DNA of 64,000 nt from Urechis unicinctus (taxonomy: Eukaryota > Annelida > Polychaeta > Xenopneusta > Urechidae), in the NCBI GenBank assembly GCA_034190875.2, contig CM067343.1, positions 33,648,592 through 33,712,591 of the forward strand, written 5' to 3'. Of this stretch, positions 1-52,997 are shown one piece after another. The notes below the pieces were generated by a model, which worked only from the letters and a program-made list of their open reading frames with translations, had not been told where the DNA came from and made no database searches. The stretch's first letter is position 1. Every line of letters begins with the position of its first letter. The translations under genes were made by a program, and so were the position numbers.

Positions 1-3000
1 CTGTTGTTTATTGTCATTCATCCCGTTTGATGCTGATTCCTGGTGAAATGCGGCTGGTTTGATACCCAAAACAACAATCCCTGTCTCAGCGGCTTTTCAT
101 CCAGGCGCGTCTTAATCGTATGAAGCCCTGCGAGCAACCGTCTTCTCACAACCCCAGCTGAGTTATCATGAAATTGCTCCATTTCTCCCTCCCAACACCA
201 ACTGCTTGCCATTTAGCCGGGTTTGGCCTGTGATTTCTCGGCCTATTTGACTGGTATATGGCGCCACAGAACATTGTGCCAGGTGCTGGTTATTGGCCGC
301 GGAATAGAGCCGCGCCTCTCCATCTGATAGCTGATAATTTTACAGACCTGGAAAGCTAGCTCGTATTATTGCCTATCTGTGCTCTGCTGTCTTAGTTGGC
401 CTCGAGGCTTTCTTGGAATGAATACCACCCATTCCCCAGCACCCGTTGCGATTCCTCACCCCCTCTTACTGATATTCATTCGTAGACTGTTGCCCAATTC
501 CGTTTTGTATTTAACCGTTTGTGTTTCTTGATTTTCCACTGTGTTCTGTACTCGCCAGGTGGCGACAGTCGTGGCTCAGAATAAATGCAATATCGACTGT
601 CGTCTGCATGATAAAAACGGCTGGCGTCAATTCTTTATAAATCAGAGCCATCTGGATATAATTTCTTGCTTAACATCGATGGATTAACTGTGGATTTGTG
701 TGTGCTATGGTGTGAATTGGTCTATTTACCTGTAGGAGTGCTGTTTGACATGTCGCCCGGCTTTACCATTGATTAACGCGTGTTTCGCGCTGACAGAAGG
801 GCGCCTGTATTTCTTTCAAGTGATTTTCTCTTCTGTATTTGTCCATTGTCGTCGCTGTCTTATCAAGGCTGAAATGGAGTGGCTTCTGTGTGTCTTGTAA
901 CGAGGATTATTCTCATGCAAGTGACGTACTCGGTTCTATTTGTACGGATTGTATGTCGTCATTCGTCACGTGGCGTCTGGATGGATCTTACAGAACTGTG
1001 GTTTTCATCTGAACTGCCATCAGATGCTTATGGCCATTGATATGCACCTGCATCTTGACAAGACGCGAAATTCACCTGCGCGGCAATTTTCAACCCGCTT
1101 ATATTCACCAGAGTAAGATTGACGTCAAATCGGCTTCACAGCGTTGGTAGCGGGCACCGGAAATTGACGGCTTTGACGTGTGTACGGGGACAAAGGCTTA
1201 CCTATCGCGTCGTCCGTATTGTGCAGTGTCTTCTGGTACTATAAACCCAATTCGTATTCACTGCACGCTTCGTGGGCGCTAGTTTCGTGTAAAAACTGAC
1301 GTTTGTTCGTCAGTCGGGATCTTACGCTGAACGCTTTCGGGAAAGATCGGACTTTGAGTACACCTAGTGCTGCTTTTGTTCTCGGTGACTCGTTTCCAAC
1401 ATCGCCTCAAGCTCACATTTTTCCGATTCATCATCACTCATAGTCATCACGTAACTATTTCGTACAAAACATCCGTCTGAACGAGCAGCCGGGTGTGTGT
1501 TATTGTCGAAGATGCCTGTGTCTTCGCGATTTCCTTTCCCGGTATAAATCCGAGTCCTGGTTAAGCCATGGTCCGCAAGAGACTGGGATCGGTGAGTGAT
1601 TTATCTACAGAATCCACGTATGAGATATTTTATAATGATTCCATCGGCTTTGTATGATTAATGATCCGCCATAGTATTATCCCTTATCATAAACCACGTC
1701 CCTAAGTCTAAGTCAATTGCCTACCACAGGATAAGAGTCGCGGGACCCGCTTTATGGAGAGTCGTTTGTCGTCTGCGAGGCAATTTGGGTGTACCCTGCG
1801 TCGGCGTCGTATTTCAATCCGTTCATATCTCCGGCTGGGTTCGTTGGTAATGTCGCCATTGATATACAAGTTAATAATTGTAAATAAAAGAAGGTGGTTC
1901 CTAGCCATGCGATATCGCAAGTCGCTTGTTATCTGTAGGGGACAGCTTATTACATCAGTGAAGAGGCCCGAAGTCTTAGTGAGGATAATGATCATTTCGC
2001 ACGAAGCAGGATCGCTGTGGATCTGTCCTATCTTGCAATAGTTCATATATCCAGTGTCGTGGATCCAGTCGGGCGTATCCTGGACCGAGATCATTTGGGA
2101 TCAGTTGTTTTTGTGTGGGAATCAATGCAGCGTCAATGTCAAACAGACAAATATCATCGAAAAATCGTGCATTTTTTGGTTGCTGGGATAGCTGATCAAT
2201 TGTCTTCCGATGTGAGTTTTTCACACTATCGAGGAAGTCGTACTTGCTTCAGTGTGTGACTTGTTTCCACTGGCTCAGCCAAGACGTATAATTCACCGAT
2301 TATTTCGCGATGAAGCGACTGGAATATTGAAGTCAGTAAGGAGACGCTAAGGACATTAGCTATCAGACTAAGCGTTGGGATATATGATAGTGATGCCTTG
2401 TATATTGCTTTGTGAGAAATCCACTTAAACAGACGGCAGTTTCCCAGTGTGTGGATTTAATCGCATTGTACAGTTTTGCCGACGCGCGTGCGTGCGTGCA
2501 CCACGACCCCATCATGACCCTATTTCCCTGGTGACGGACACGCGCAGTGTGAACCGCTCTCTTCCTCGAATTTAACATGAGAACTCTGCTGAGGATTCTT
2601 CTGGGCTTACCGGCCAAGTCGGTGCGCTCTCTTAAATCATCTTCTTTTTTTCTTTTTGTACTGAGGCAATGAAATGTAAGGAGCGTGTGATTCATTGGCT
2701 TATTCGTTGATCTCCCGTACGGTTTCACGTTGCCTTTGCACGTGTAACTTTACGTGGGTATTGAGCGTTATGTATAATTCCTGGAAGAGCGTCATATTTT
2801 GATGCTGGTCGAGTAGCTTTGTGGTTACATCTGAAGGTCGCGGGTTCGAGTCCTGATGTGATACCATTTATGATTCTACGTTTACAATGAAAGAACAGTA
2901 TGCTTTTATGTAAACATGCTGTATATATGTGTGTGTATGCCCCACTTGCTTGTCAATTTATTATTGAACCTTGATTATTTTGTTTGATGCGGTCGTTTAT

Positions 3001-3237
3001 AGATCGTGATTGCAAGATGGGAGTTGAATTGAGTCCATGATAACCACTAATGTGTCCTTCATTGTTCAATATTCCAAACGATTATTGTAATTGCATGTCA
3101 CTTTGCGACTGGATTTTCCCAAGGACTTGATATCTATCAATTCGTATTGGTTTATCCCTCTCGGACCAATACAACGTTATGATGTTTTGTGGACTACCGC
3201 TCATTATGACATATAGCGTTATGATGTGATGTTTCAG
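1..3237. other. Non-coding sequence upstream of FRMD4
   Basis: I see no supported gene here. Short overlapping open frames on both strands around 1708-2259 and 2363-2728 have no recognisable domain and no splice context. The sequence is CpG-rich compared with the right end of the window. The first recognisable FRMD4 exon follows a TTTCAG, so a 5' non-coding or short coding exon may lie in this interval or left of the window. I could not identify it, and no TATA box or initiator is clear enough to call. Confidence 0.5.
2805..2865 (+). repeat. tRNA-like SINE remnant
   Basis: The stretch contains an A-box-like TAGCTTTGTGG and a good RNA polymerase III B-box, GGTTCGAGTCC, at about 2843-2853. The spacing between the boxes is about 28 bases, too short for a full anticodon arm. 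It therefore does not fold as a functional tRNA and looks like a tRNA-derived SINE head. No target-site duplication or tail was seen. Confidence 0.35.
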
Positions 3238-44628
<41,391 letters not shown>

Positions 44629-46065
44629 CTCTCACACGGTGGGTTCTCATCATTTCTATCTGACATCTGCTAAGTTTGTAGTAAGGATTTAAGACTTATT
44701 TACAGTTTTATTATGACAAGATAAGGTGCACGTGAACATCTCAAGTGTTCTATTTTCTTGTGTTGTGCTTTAGGTTGACTGGTAGCAAGAATACCTCGCA
44801 TCACGTTGTACAGAAAGTACAGTCTTGTCAAGACTACAGCTGTCATACTACAACATGGACTGATAGTCCACAGTAAAACTACAGTTGTATTACTGCAAAC
44901 AAGGACCGATTGTCGACGGGGAACCACAGATGACATGCTGTGAGCCAGGAGTCCAATCGGAGCCACAGGTTCTGTACTACAATCACGTAGACCCAAATGA
45001 ACCACGGCTGTTATTCTGCACACTGAGACATAAGTCAATGAACCACAGCTGCCAATAAAACCACAGCTGTCATTGAACCATAGCTGCCATTCTTCAAGAG
45101 AGAGCTTAGGTCAACAGTGATCTACAGCTGGCAGACTGCACAGAAGGAATTGGTTCATAGTGAACCACAAACACCAGGGCACTGGTCACTGAGTGTCCAG
45201 TTGACTGGACCATAATACTCATATAACAATTGGCCCAGAATGTGTTTGGGGCATAACATTCTGGGGAGCATAGATTTTTTCTATCTCAACTCAACCTCCA
45301 TTAACACCTCCTGGAGAAGAGAGGGAACCATCGTTTGGAGTCTTTTCTCGAGGAGATGGGAGTAGGTGGGCGAGTTACTCAGCATTCCACATGGATGGAT
45401 GGCGTTGACGTTGTACGTGTGAGTGGACGGGTCTGACTGGACCCTCACATGAAAGTTTGTTAGAAGCTATCAACTACATAATTTATTTGTGCTATTTTTA
45501 AGTTTTGCAGCCATTTAGTTAGGTAGATATCGGTTTTTTTAGTTTAGTTGTAATCTTTTAGATTCTCGTGTCACTCAAAGCAGCAGTGCTTTTATTACGA
45601 GTCTACAAAAGGCAGCTTTGGTGAAATGTTTTTATCAGTTTAGGCTACAAAAAAATGGGATGATTTCCTGGGATGTGTGGGTTGGTCTCATGTGTGTAAG
45701 GAACTTACTATGTGTCATAACTTGTGTGCGTGGGACTGTCGTTGTTGCTTTGTATGTACCCCCAGGCATTGTCATATTAACTTGCAATGTTTGAAAATAC
45801 TAGTCATTTCTATACCTGGCGTTGATATGGGAATATGAATTTCCCAAGTACTTTTATACAAGTTTGACAACTGGTAACTTTCATGAACAAACTGTTTTTA
45901 CTAAAAGTGAAATATATACATATACATATTGGTGCCACATTTTTTTCATGTTGACAGCGTGTTGAGTGACATGCAGGAGTGATGTGGGCATGTCTTCTTA
46001 TGTGAATTTTTGTTGAGAATACAAAACTCGTCCAAGTGACATCAATAAAACTACATTTTTTACAT
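44629..46065 (+). other. FRMD4: FRMD4 3' UTR
   Basis: About 1.4 kb with no open frame of note, ending near the AATAAA at 46044-46049. An earlier AATAAA lies at 45054-45059. Between about 44828 and 45140 a degenerate motif of the type ACCACAGCTGYCAT recurs eight or more times at irregular spacing. The exact cleavage site is not known. Confidence 0.65.
46044..46049 (+). promoter_or_regulatory. FRMD4: FRMD4 poly(A) signal
   Basis: A canonical AATAAA followed by CTACATTTTTTAC and a T-rich stretch. It lies only about 25 bases from the opposite-strand HDHD5 poly(A) signal. Confidence 0.75.
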
Positions 46066-46072
46066 GACTGAT

Positions 46073-46078
46073 TTTATT
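46073..46078 (-). promoter_or_regulatory. HDHD5: HDHD5 poly(A) signal overlapping the stop codon
   Basis: On the minus strand the CDS ends GAA AAA TAA AAT, so the stop codon lies inside an AATAAA hexamer. If used, cleavage would fall 10-30 bases downstream, leaving an extremely short 3' UTR. No later minus-strand AATAAA was noticed close by. Confidence 0.6.
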
Positions 46079-46699
46079 TTTCTTGATGGAGAATATGCTG
46101 CATTGCATCATACACATTGTCTACTATGATATCTGGTTGGAGAAGTTTGTCATCGATGGGGAAGTCCCGGTGACTGTGGTGAGCTGTCTGGGCGGACGTG
46201 TCCCTGAAGACGCCGGTTCTTACTAAAATGCTGCTGATATTGGTGACGCTCTGTGGCTGGAGCTGACTGCAGGCTGGCAGGGAGCGGGAGGCAGGGGGCT
46301 GAGGGTTCTTGGATGCCTTGTTCTCAATGTACTGCTGATAGAGATTGGCTCCATAAATGTCCACTTCCTGGTTATCTCTGCCATAAATCACATGCACAGT
46401 TCTATGGAAAAGATGTGATATGATAACTCTCAATCACTTATACCAACTATATGAGAAGGAAACGAGACACAAGTGGCTGTACGGAATATTGACCACACTC
46501 CATAAAACAGAGGGTAATCTAAGAAATGCTGTTGTTATTGCAAGTGTGTGGATGAAAAAAAGGAACACATGGGGCTGATGTATATGTATATATATATACA
46601 TATATATGAATATTGACTACACTCCATAAAACAGAGGGTAATCCAAGAAATGCTGTCGTTATTGCAAGTGTGTGGATTAAAAGAGGAACACATGGGACT

Positions 46700-46797
<98 letters not shown>

Positions 46798-49700
46798 GCA
46801 TATGACACTAGCATTGGAGGCCATCCAAGGAGAACCATAAAAATGAGAATGTAAATTGAGAAAGGCAGCATCCCTTGTATTTGGATCATCATAAAGCTTA
46901 CAGATTGTTGTGTTAATTGCATTGGGGATAGTCACCCTATCATGTAGAGCTTCCGGATGGAGCCAGAGAGGCCCATGTGTCGAGCTCGCTGGCTGATGAT
47001 ATGCTCAGAATACCTAAACGTGATTTCACTTGGCTTGCCCACTACATAATGATATTTGATCTCCTTCCCAGTGACCGCCTGCAGTCATAACGTTCATCAA
47101 GTCTGTGGAATCAGTCGATCATAAAGGTGACAGATAACCGAATTAGATCTTTGGCCTTCTGGGCCATTGTCTACGTTGAACAAACCATTTGCCAAGATAA
47201 GCCTGTAAACTCTGACCATTGTTTATAAAACAGATCCATTGTTTATACGATGGAGCTTATGTACATTTTCTAATGTCGTAAAAGACGGATGCCTTTGGTT
47301 TTAACAGAACACTTATACCAAGGCATTACACTGTAGCCAGATAATAACTAAAAACCTACCTTAAACAGTGATTGAAGACACAGGAGAAAAGCACCATGTC
47401 CATACCTAGAACCAGTTGTCAGTTACACAGGAGCAACTTTACAAAACAGTCATTTAAACAGACTATATGAAAACAAACACAGAACACCAATATAAAGACA
47501 GATAATACAAATAATCAAGGCTAGATGTACCTGGGATAGGGTGCACGGTGCATGTATTGAAGGTCAAGGTTACATGCGATGACTGGAAGCATTTGTTGGT
47601 CACTACGTTGGTTTGGTGAGGAAGGTTGACCGGTGGTCAGGAGGATGTCGACCAGTAGCTGTAGGGGTGTCTCCCAGTGTCGAGGCTCGCCAAGCAGAAT
47701 CACAGCTGAGGATATCCGTGAAAAAGGGCTATGATTGTGCATACTGTTCCATTCACCATCCTCATTTTACGGGGGAAATGGGATGGGTGAGAATGATGAT
47801 GGCACGTGGCATGGTACAAGGCATGGATTATGTGAAATTGGTAACTACATTTTCATTGGGTTCCTCATGTCATATGAACAATGTGGACAGAGTGTTTGAT
47901 TGGCTATGATTGTGCATACAGTTCCATTCACCATCCTCATTTTAGGGGGAAATGGGACAGGTGAGAATGATGATGGCACATGGCATGGTACAAGGCATGG
48001 ATTATGTGAAATTGTTAACTACATTTTCATTGGGATCCTCATGTCATACGAACAATGTGGACAGAGTGTTTGATAACCTCTTCCTTCATCATTGATCATG
48101 TGGGAACAACATGCATGGGAACGATGTTGACAAGGCACTGGGATCCAAGGTGCCATACGGCTGACACGAACCAGTCGTCATTTGGCTCTGAGTGAAGGTT
48201 GCATACACATAAATGCTGCAGGTATGTGCTTCTCAGATATTGGGTGATTACAGAGGGAGGGATGATGTTGTTGAACCTTGATGAAATTGATACGGCTATG
48301 TTGCACTTTAAATGATTCTCACCTTCAATCGGAGGGAAATCAACATCACTGTTGATGTCAGCTTGTGACTGAAATGAAACATGACATGAATTATTATAAC
48401 AATGTGCAAATCACAAAAGTAATTGCATGTTCATTATACAACATGTATTGTGTGAATGACATTAGCAGGCACACAGGAACAACCTAGTACCTGGGAATGT
48501 ATTATCTTTGATGTGACAAAAATATTTAACACCAAAAGACATGTGTTAAACAGAGAATGAAGCTGACCACACATTCCCTCTTCTCATGGTCTACAACGTC
48601 TAGAACAGCATAGGCACTGGCCACTTCATCGATGGTAGAAATACGCGTGAAGCCAAGTCTGGTGTGGAAGTTAATGTTCAACCAGCCATTCTCATGATTG
48701 ATTTTAAACTTGATGCTAAATGTAACATCCAAAATTGAAATAATCCTGATGTGACGTTTCTTAAAAGTCCTCCCAATGTTAGGTTAGTTTATGACTACAG
48801 ATTCCTTCTTTGTAAATATTCAAAGATTGGAAATTAAGGTATTGTATCAGCACCTTGACGTAAGCAACCATCACAAATATGGCATCATCCAACAGCAGAT
48901 TTGATTCCAGCAATGAATTGACAGAGCTACCGTGGGTCGCAGGTAGTCGAGGAAGGATACTCTTGAGTGATTTCCCGTAGCGGTCCCTGGCCAACAACGA
49001 GGCAGTGTTTGTGGTGCAGCTCTGGCAGAGCAGCCAGTGGACTGTGGGCCATAACCATCTGATCTCCGTCAATCTGGCAACAGAGACAAATGAATTGTCT
49101 TCACCTCCAGAGCCGTTATAACAAGCATAGACATCATCATCATCATCTTCATCAACAACGAGAGTATTTGCACGGGCATCACCATTTTTGGTCAATATCA
49201 TAATTATGTATAGCAATAAAATCATTATCATTATAATCATCATCATCATAATCAGCAGCAGCATTCATGTGAATATATAATATCATTCTAATACAACTAG
49301 TGATTCATAAAGTATCAGCCTCTAATACTAGTTGAATATACACTCAAGTCTGTATCTTATTACACATAATACAGGTTGTAATCAGACAAAGAAACACCCC
49401 CTATGCCATAACCCTTGTTTAACATGAGAGACACTCAAGGGAGTGTTACTGAGCTACAGCTGCAGATCTCTACCATGTATAAGTTTATCAGTACAATTAG
49501 GATAATATAAACAGATGTCTATTATACACAGGTTTGTGCTGTGAGGTGTTTCAGTGTACTGTTCCAGTTATTTCACGTTTCTTATCTCCACGGACCTTAC
49601 ACTGCAACCACTGAGACAACTGATGTGCTTTGAAACTGTGCAGGCTCAAGGCATTGGTGACAAATGCTGTGGGAACTTGAAGTTCTCCGTTTGAGTCTTG

Positions 49701-50258
49701 TATCAACCGAAACGAGGCTTGGGCAGCTGGGAGTGGGACATATCCCCTTGCTAAAACACCATCAATGTCGAAAAGGATGCCGAAGTCCACCTGGAGAGGA
49801 CACCGATATTTACATGAATATGACAGGATCATTTAACCAGATGTCAATTGGCCTCAAATTGAAAAACATAGTCAACTGTGAAATATATCCATGTGAAATG
49901 GCCAGAGGAGAGCAAAAGGGAGTTCCTCCAGGGTTGTGTGGGAGGGGGTAGGCACCCAGTTGTGATTTTATTTTATTCTAACTTTAATGTTGACAAAAGC
50001 AGTAGATTTACAATTCATTTGAGCAGATGCTGTGATCAACATGATATAACAGCTGTATGGTTCAGGGTTGTTAGCCTATGCTCCAAAGCTCAAAACCAGC
50101 AACTGCTCTGTGCCACAATGTGTTCCCCTTTATCAATACGGGTGATTATATGTTACCTTTTTGGATGTTTGTAATGTCCTTGAATGTAATTTCATCCATG
50201 TGCTGCAAATGTGTTTCACCAAAAGACATTTGTTGTGCAGCGGTCTTGTGGAGAACAT
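46074..50258 (-). CDS. HDHD5: Haloacid dehalogenase-like hydrolase domain-containing 5 (CECR5)
   Basis: Coding exons on the minus strand: 50258-50157, 49790-49596, 49073-48961, 48658-48568, 48368-48323, 47705-47531, 47405-47360, 47078-46936, 46377-46074. They total 1215 nt with consistent phases, giving 404 residues against 423 in human. Residues 1-34 (MFSTRPLHNKCLLVKHICST...) form a basic, acid-free mitochondrial presequence. HAD motif I is DIDG at 42-45, motif II is the Thr of FVTNA (79), the motif III Lys is in GKPSE (271), and motif IV is GDN at 304-306 before YGANL. Other matches are GEPRHWETPLQLLVDILL and YGHGAFLLCL. The protein belongs to the HAD phosphatase family and is mitochondrial in vertebrates; its substrate is unknown. 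The ATG is preceded by a good acceptor (CTTTCAG at 50277), so a 5' non-coding exon is likely. Confidence 0.93.
46378..46935 (-). other. HDHD5 intron 8 with 125-bp duplication and (TA)n
   Basis: A segment beginning GAATATTGACCACACTCCAT at 46483 is repeated at 46608. The right copy ends in a TA microsatellite at about 46706-46795 and the left copy in a shorter TATA/CATA run. The overlapping Ile-Tyr frames are artefacts. Confidence 0.9.
47728..48074 (-). repeat. 175-bp tandem duplication in HDHD5 intron 5
   Basis: Two direct copies start at 47728 and 47903 with CTATGATTGTGCATAC and differ at only a handful of positions. They lie just upstream (minus-strand sense) of exon 6. Confidence 0.93.
48659..48960 (-). 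other. HDHD5: U12-type (minor-class) intron in HDHD5
   Basis: Reading the minus strand, the donor after exon 3 is GTATCCTTCC, matching the U12 GT-AG donor consensus RTATCCTT. The acceptor CACACCAG before exon 4 is preceded about 12 bases upstream by CATTAAC, resembling the U12 branch motif TTCCTTAAC. There is no polypyrimidine tract. The intron interrupts between TQ and LGF in phase 2. Confidence 0.75.
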
Positions 50259-50317
50259 CTTTTGGAAAGTCACAACCTGAAAGAAAAATCACAGAATACA
50301 TATACTGGGGTACCTGT

Positions 50318-50690
50318 GTGTCGTAAACAGTTTAACTCAATTTTACCCTCTCTACCGTAAAGCTTCTGGCCCGCCAGTTACCCGTCAGTTATTCCTTAAC
50401 CCCAACTTAACTACCTCATTAAGGGGCGACCTCATTGGTGATCCTGCTAGAAGCCTCTCAGCCAATAGCACTCGCCGATGGGGGCAGCCCCCAAAAGTAA
50501 CAGGATATATAAGGGAAGGAACACACGCTCACGGCAGAGCAAGATTACCATAATTAAATATCATCCTTTTCAGTCACTTTGATAAATAAAGAAGTTATCC
50601 TGTCTTTAGAAGAATAAAATATATTTCTCCTCTTTCGGCCCTACAACGTTGTTTGTCTGTTCAATTCATCACGTATCAAAAGTCGAAAGA
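50318..50690 (+). mobile_element. Possible solo LTR-like block (fossil)
   Basis: A compact plus-strand block has CCAATAG, a strong TATATAAGG about 50 bp later, and AATAAA hexamers downstream near 50584 and 50612. That is the order expected of a long terminal repeat. No internal region, primer-binding site or clear flanking duplication was found. It could instead be an ordinary promoter. Family and age cannot be stated. Confidence 0.2.
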
Positions 50691-51439
50691 ACCAAGCTTG
50701 AAAGGTGTCTCACCTCTACTCGGTGGCATCACAACAGTGGTCATTTAGCCATGAGTGACCTCAGGGATTTTCCAGGGTGTATTTTTATGAATAGCTCGTT
50801 GTAATTCTCGGTTTACACTTCTTAACAATAGTTTCACCCTCCTTAGCATCAACATTACCCAGTCAATCTATAAAACAAAAGTAAAACAGTCCACCAAACT
50901 ACAAGTTGCGAAACATTAATTGAATATTGTTTACTCGTGGTTGGGCCCTCAATAAGTGCAAGAAAAAATTTAATTAGACGTTAATATATCCTCAACAAAC
51001 AGCATGCACGACCAATAGTCCTTGTGCTTATTTCTTAGAAAAATTTAGAATGAAAAACTAAATAAAATGTAATGTCGATTTGCCTTGTTACCGGTCAGGC
51101 TGGTGTTTCATGACTGTTTGTCAAGCCTATTTCTATCTGTGTACTCAGCCGTACCAAAGTACGTAAAGAAACATGTAGCTTAACCAACGACCATTGGCAT
51201 TGTGCCCATTTATCGCTCTAGCGTAGAGACTATCGTGTATTTATCGATAATGGCATAAAGATATTCACCTCTAGGAATTTCAGTTTCAGACAAACAATCA
51301 TATAACATTGCCAGAAACCAACAGACACGACAAAGGTAATGTTTTCGCAATTAATTATCGGATTCGACGAGAGACAAGCGACCCTCAGCGACTCGATCAA
51401 CGTTATATTTATAACGGATAAGACATGATTTGAAGAAGG

Positions 51440-51610
<171 letters not shown>

Positions 51611-51704
51611 CGCACGCGCGTGCTTGTGTGTACTCATCCTCCTCATATATATTATTGTGCACACACGAGACTTTCACATGGGCATGCATGATGCACATAA
51701 GTGG

Positions 51705-52997
51705 TTACCATATTCTACCTAGAATAAACGCCGGGCGCTTAGGCGAAGACCATGGGCGTTTACTTTCAGCATTCCAAAATTCATTAACAATGCCCCGAAT
51801 ATCATAGTAACAAAAATATTCTCTCATTCTTACACAGGATACTGTAACTACATAAAAAATTGGTTTATCAATAGATACAGGTATATGTGCACCACTCCAA
51901 ATTGTTATACATGTACTTGCCCACATTAACTAGTCAAGCAGAAAAGTCATTTGTTATTGTATAGATTCAACATGTGTTACTCATGTCACCAAATTCCGGA
52001 CTTTGCCAAAACCCTCTGTCTATGTAAATGTTTTCTGTACCTTCTTACTCAGGTAACATGATGCTGTGACCTCATGTACTTATTATTATAATTTTTATTG
52101 TGTACTATGCTTCTCTTTTGTACATAGTCTATCTTTTGTGTGTTTCTTCCTTTATATTATTATTTTTTATTGTCATTATGTTTGGGTGGCTCCAGCAGCA
52201 GCGGCTCATCAGCCTTAGTTGGAGTCTCCTTATCAATTGTTCATTGTTTATATGTTCAATTGGTTAATAAATTGAATTGATCTCTCTTACTTCGTGTGAT
52301 ATGGGTGATCGGTCTCCTTGCGCATCGGCTTCCGTGCAGGCTAGGATTAGAATGTTATGTTAGCATAGCGTCAAACATGTCTGCCAAGGACAGTGATGGG
52401 TGATGTGGTAGGGTCTGCGTTAAGCGGTGTACGAGAAAATAACAAAGCACATTGTCCCACATTTGTGGGGATGATTTTTGCATATAACAAAGCTAATTGG
52501 ATCACTTACAACCGGGGGAAGACTTGTCACTTCCCAAGAAGTGACCCAAACTCAAACAAGATGTTTCACACAAAATTCCTGTGACAATTTGCGCCACCGA
52601 TAAGTCATGGGCTAATAAATATATTACGAAACAAAGGTTGACGGCATTCAAGCACCGCCAGCCCTCCCAGACACAGATGAGAGCAGTCTCAGTGATTCTC
52701 AATGAGTCTCACACTTGCCTACTGGCTGTTACAGCCAAAGCCTCTGAATCTCTTACCTTGATTGGCATCGTTACGTATAGTAAATAGTGAAATAATAATA
52801 GTAGTTTATTCTGACAATGCTTTAGTAATTTTGTTTCTGTTAGCAAGGAAAGGCAAACAGTATGAAGAACTGGTAGCGAGCTGTAACGAGTGGGCGTAAC
52901 TAAAGCATTGACGAGGTTGGGAGGGGGTGACCAGTTTGCAGAAAAGGGAGGGGCGCTTGAATTAGCTAGGGCGCTTATTCAATGTAGAATACGGTAA
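51705..52997. mobile_element. Possible terminal-inverted-repeat DNA element
   Basis: The left edge reads TTACCATATTCTACCTAGAA then TAAACGCC. The reverse complement of the right edge (52971-52997) reads TTACCGTATTCTACATTGAA then TAAGCGC. That is about 22 of 27 bases matching in inverted orientation, 1.29 kb apart. GGCGCTT-like blocks continue inside both ends. No transposase is visible between them, so it would be non-autonomous. It appears to contain a LINE tail. No target-site duplication was established, and the two ends may be separate copies of one dispersed repeat. Confidence 0.35.
51960..52280 (+). mobile_element. Probable LINE 3' tail
   Basis: A T-rich stretch leads to a hairpin-forming segment (GGCTCCAGCAGCAGCGGCTC ... 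TTGGAGTCTCC) and ends in GGTTAATAAATTGAATTGA. A terminal hairpin followed by a short A/T-rich simple repeat is typical of 5'-truncated non-LTR retrotransposons of CR1-like or RTE-like type. No reverse transcriptase sequence is present. The left end is uncertain. Confidence 0.4.

Noticed and set aside
2805-2865. Functional tRNA gene
   Set aside because: The distance between A-box and B-box is too short for an anticodon arm; kept only as a SINE-like remnant.
48779-49264. 161-codon minus-strand ORF as a separate gene
   Set aside because: It overlaps HDHD5 exon 3 in the wrong frame; the alternative frame matches HDHD5 and joins its neighbours in phase.
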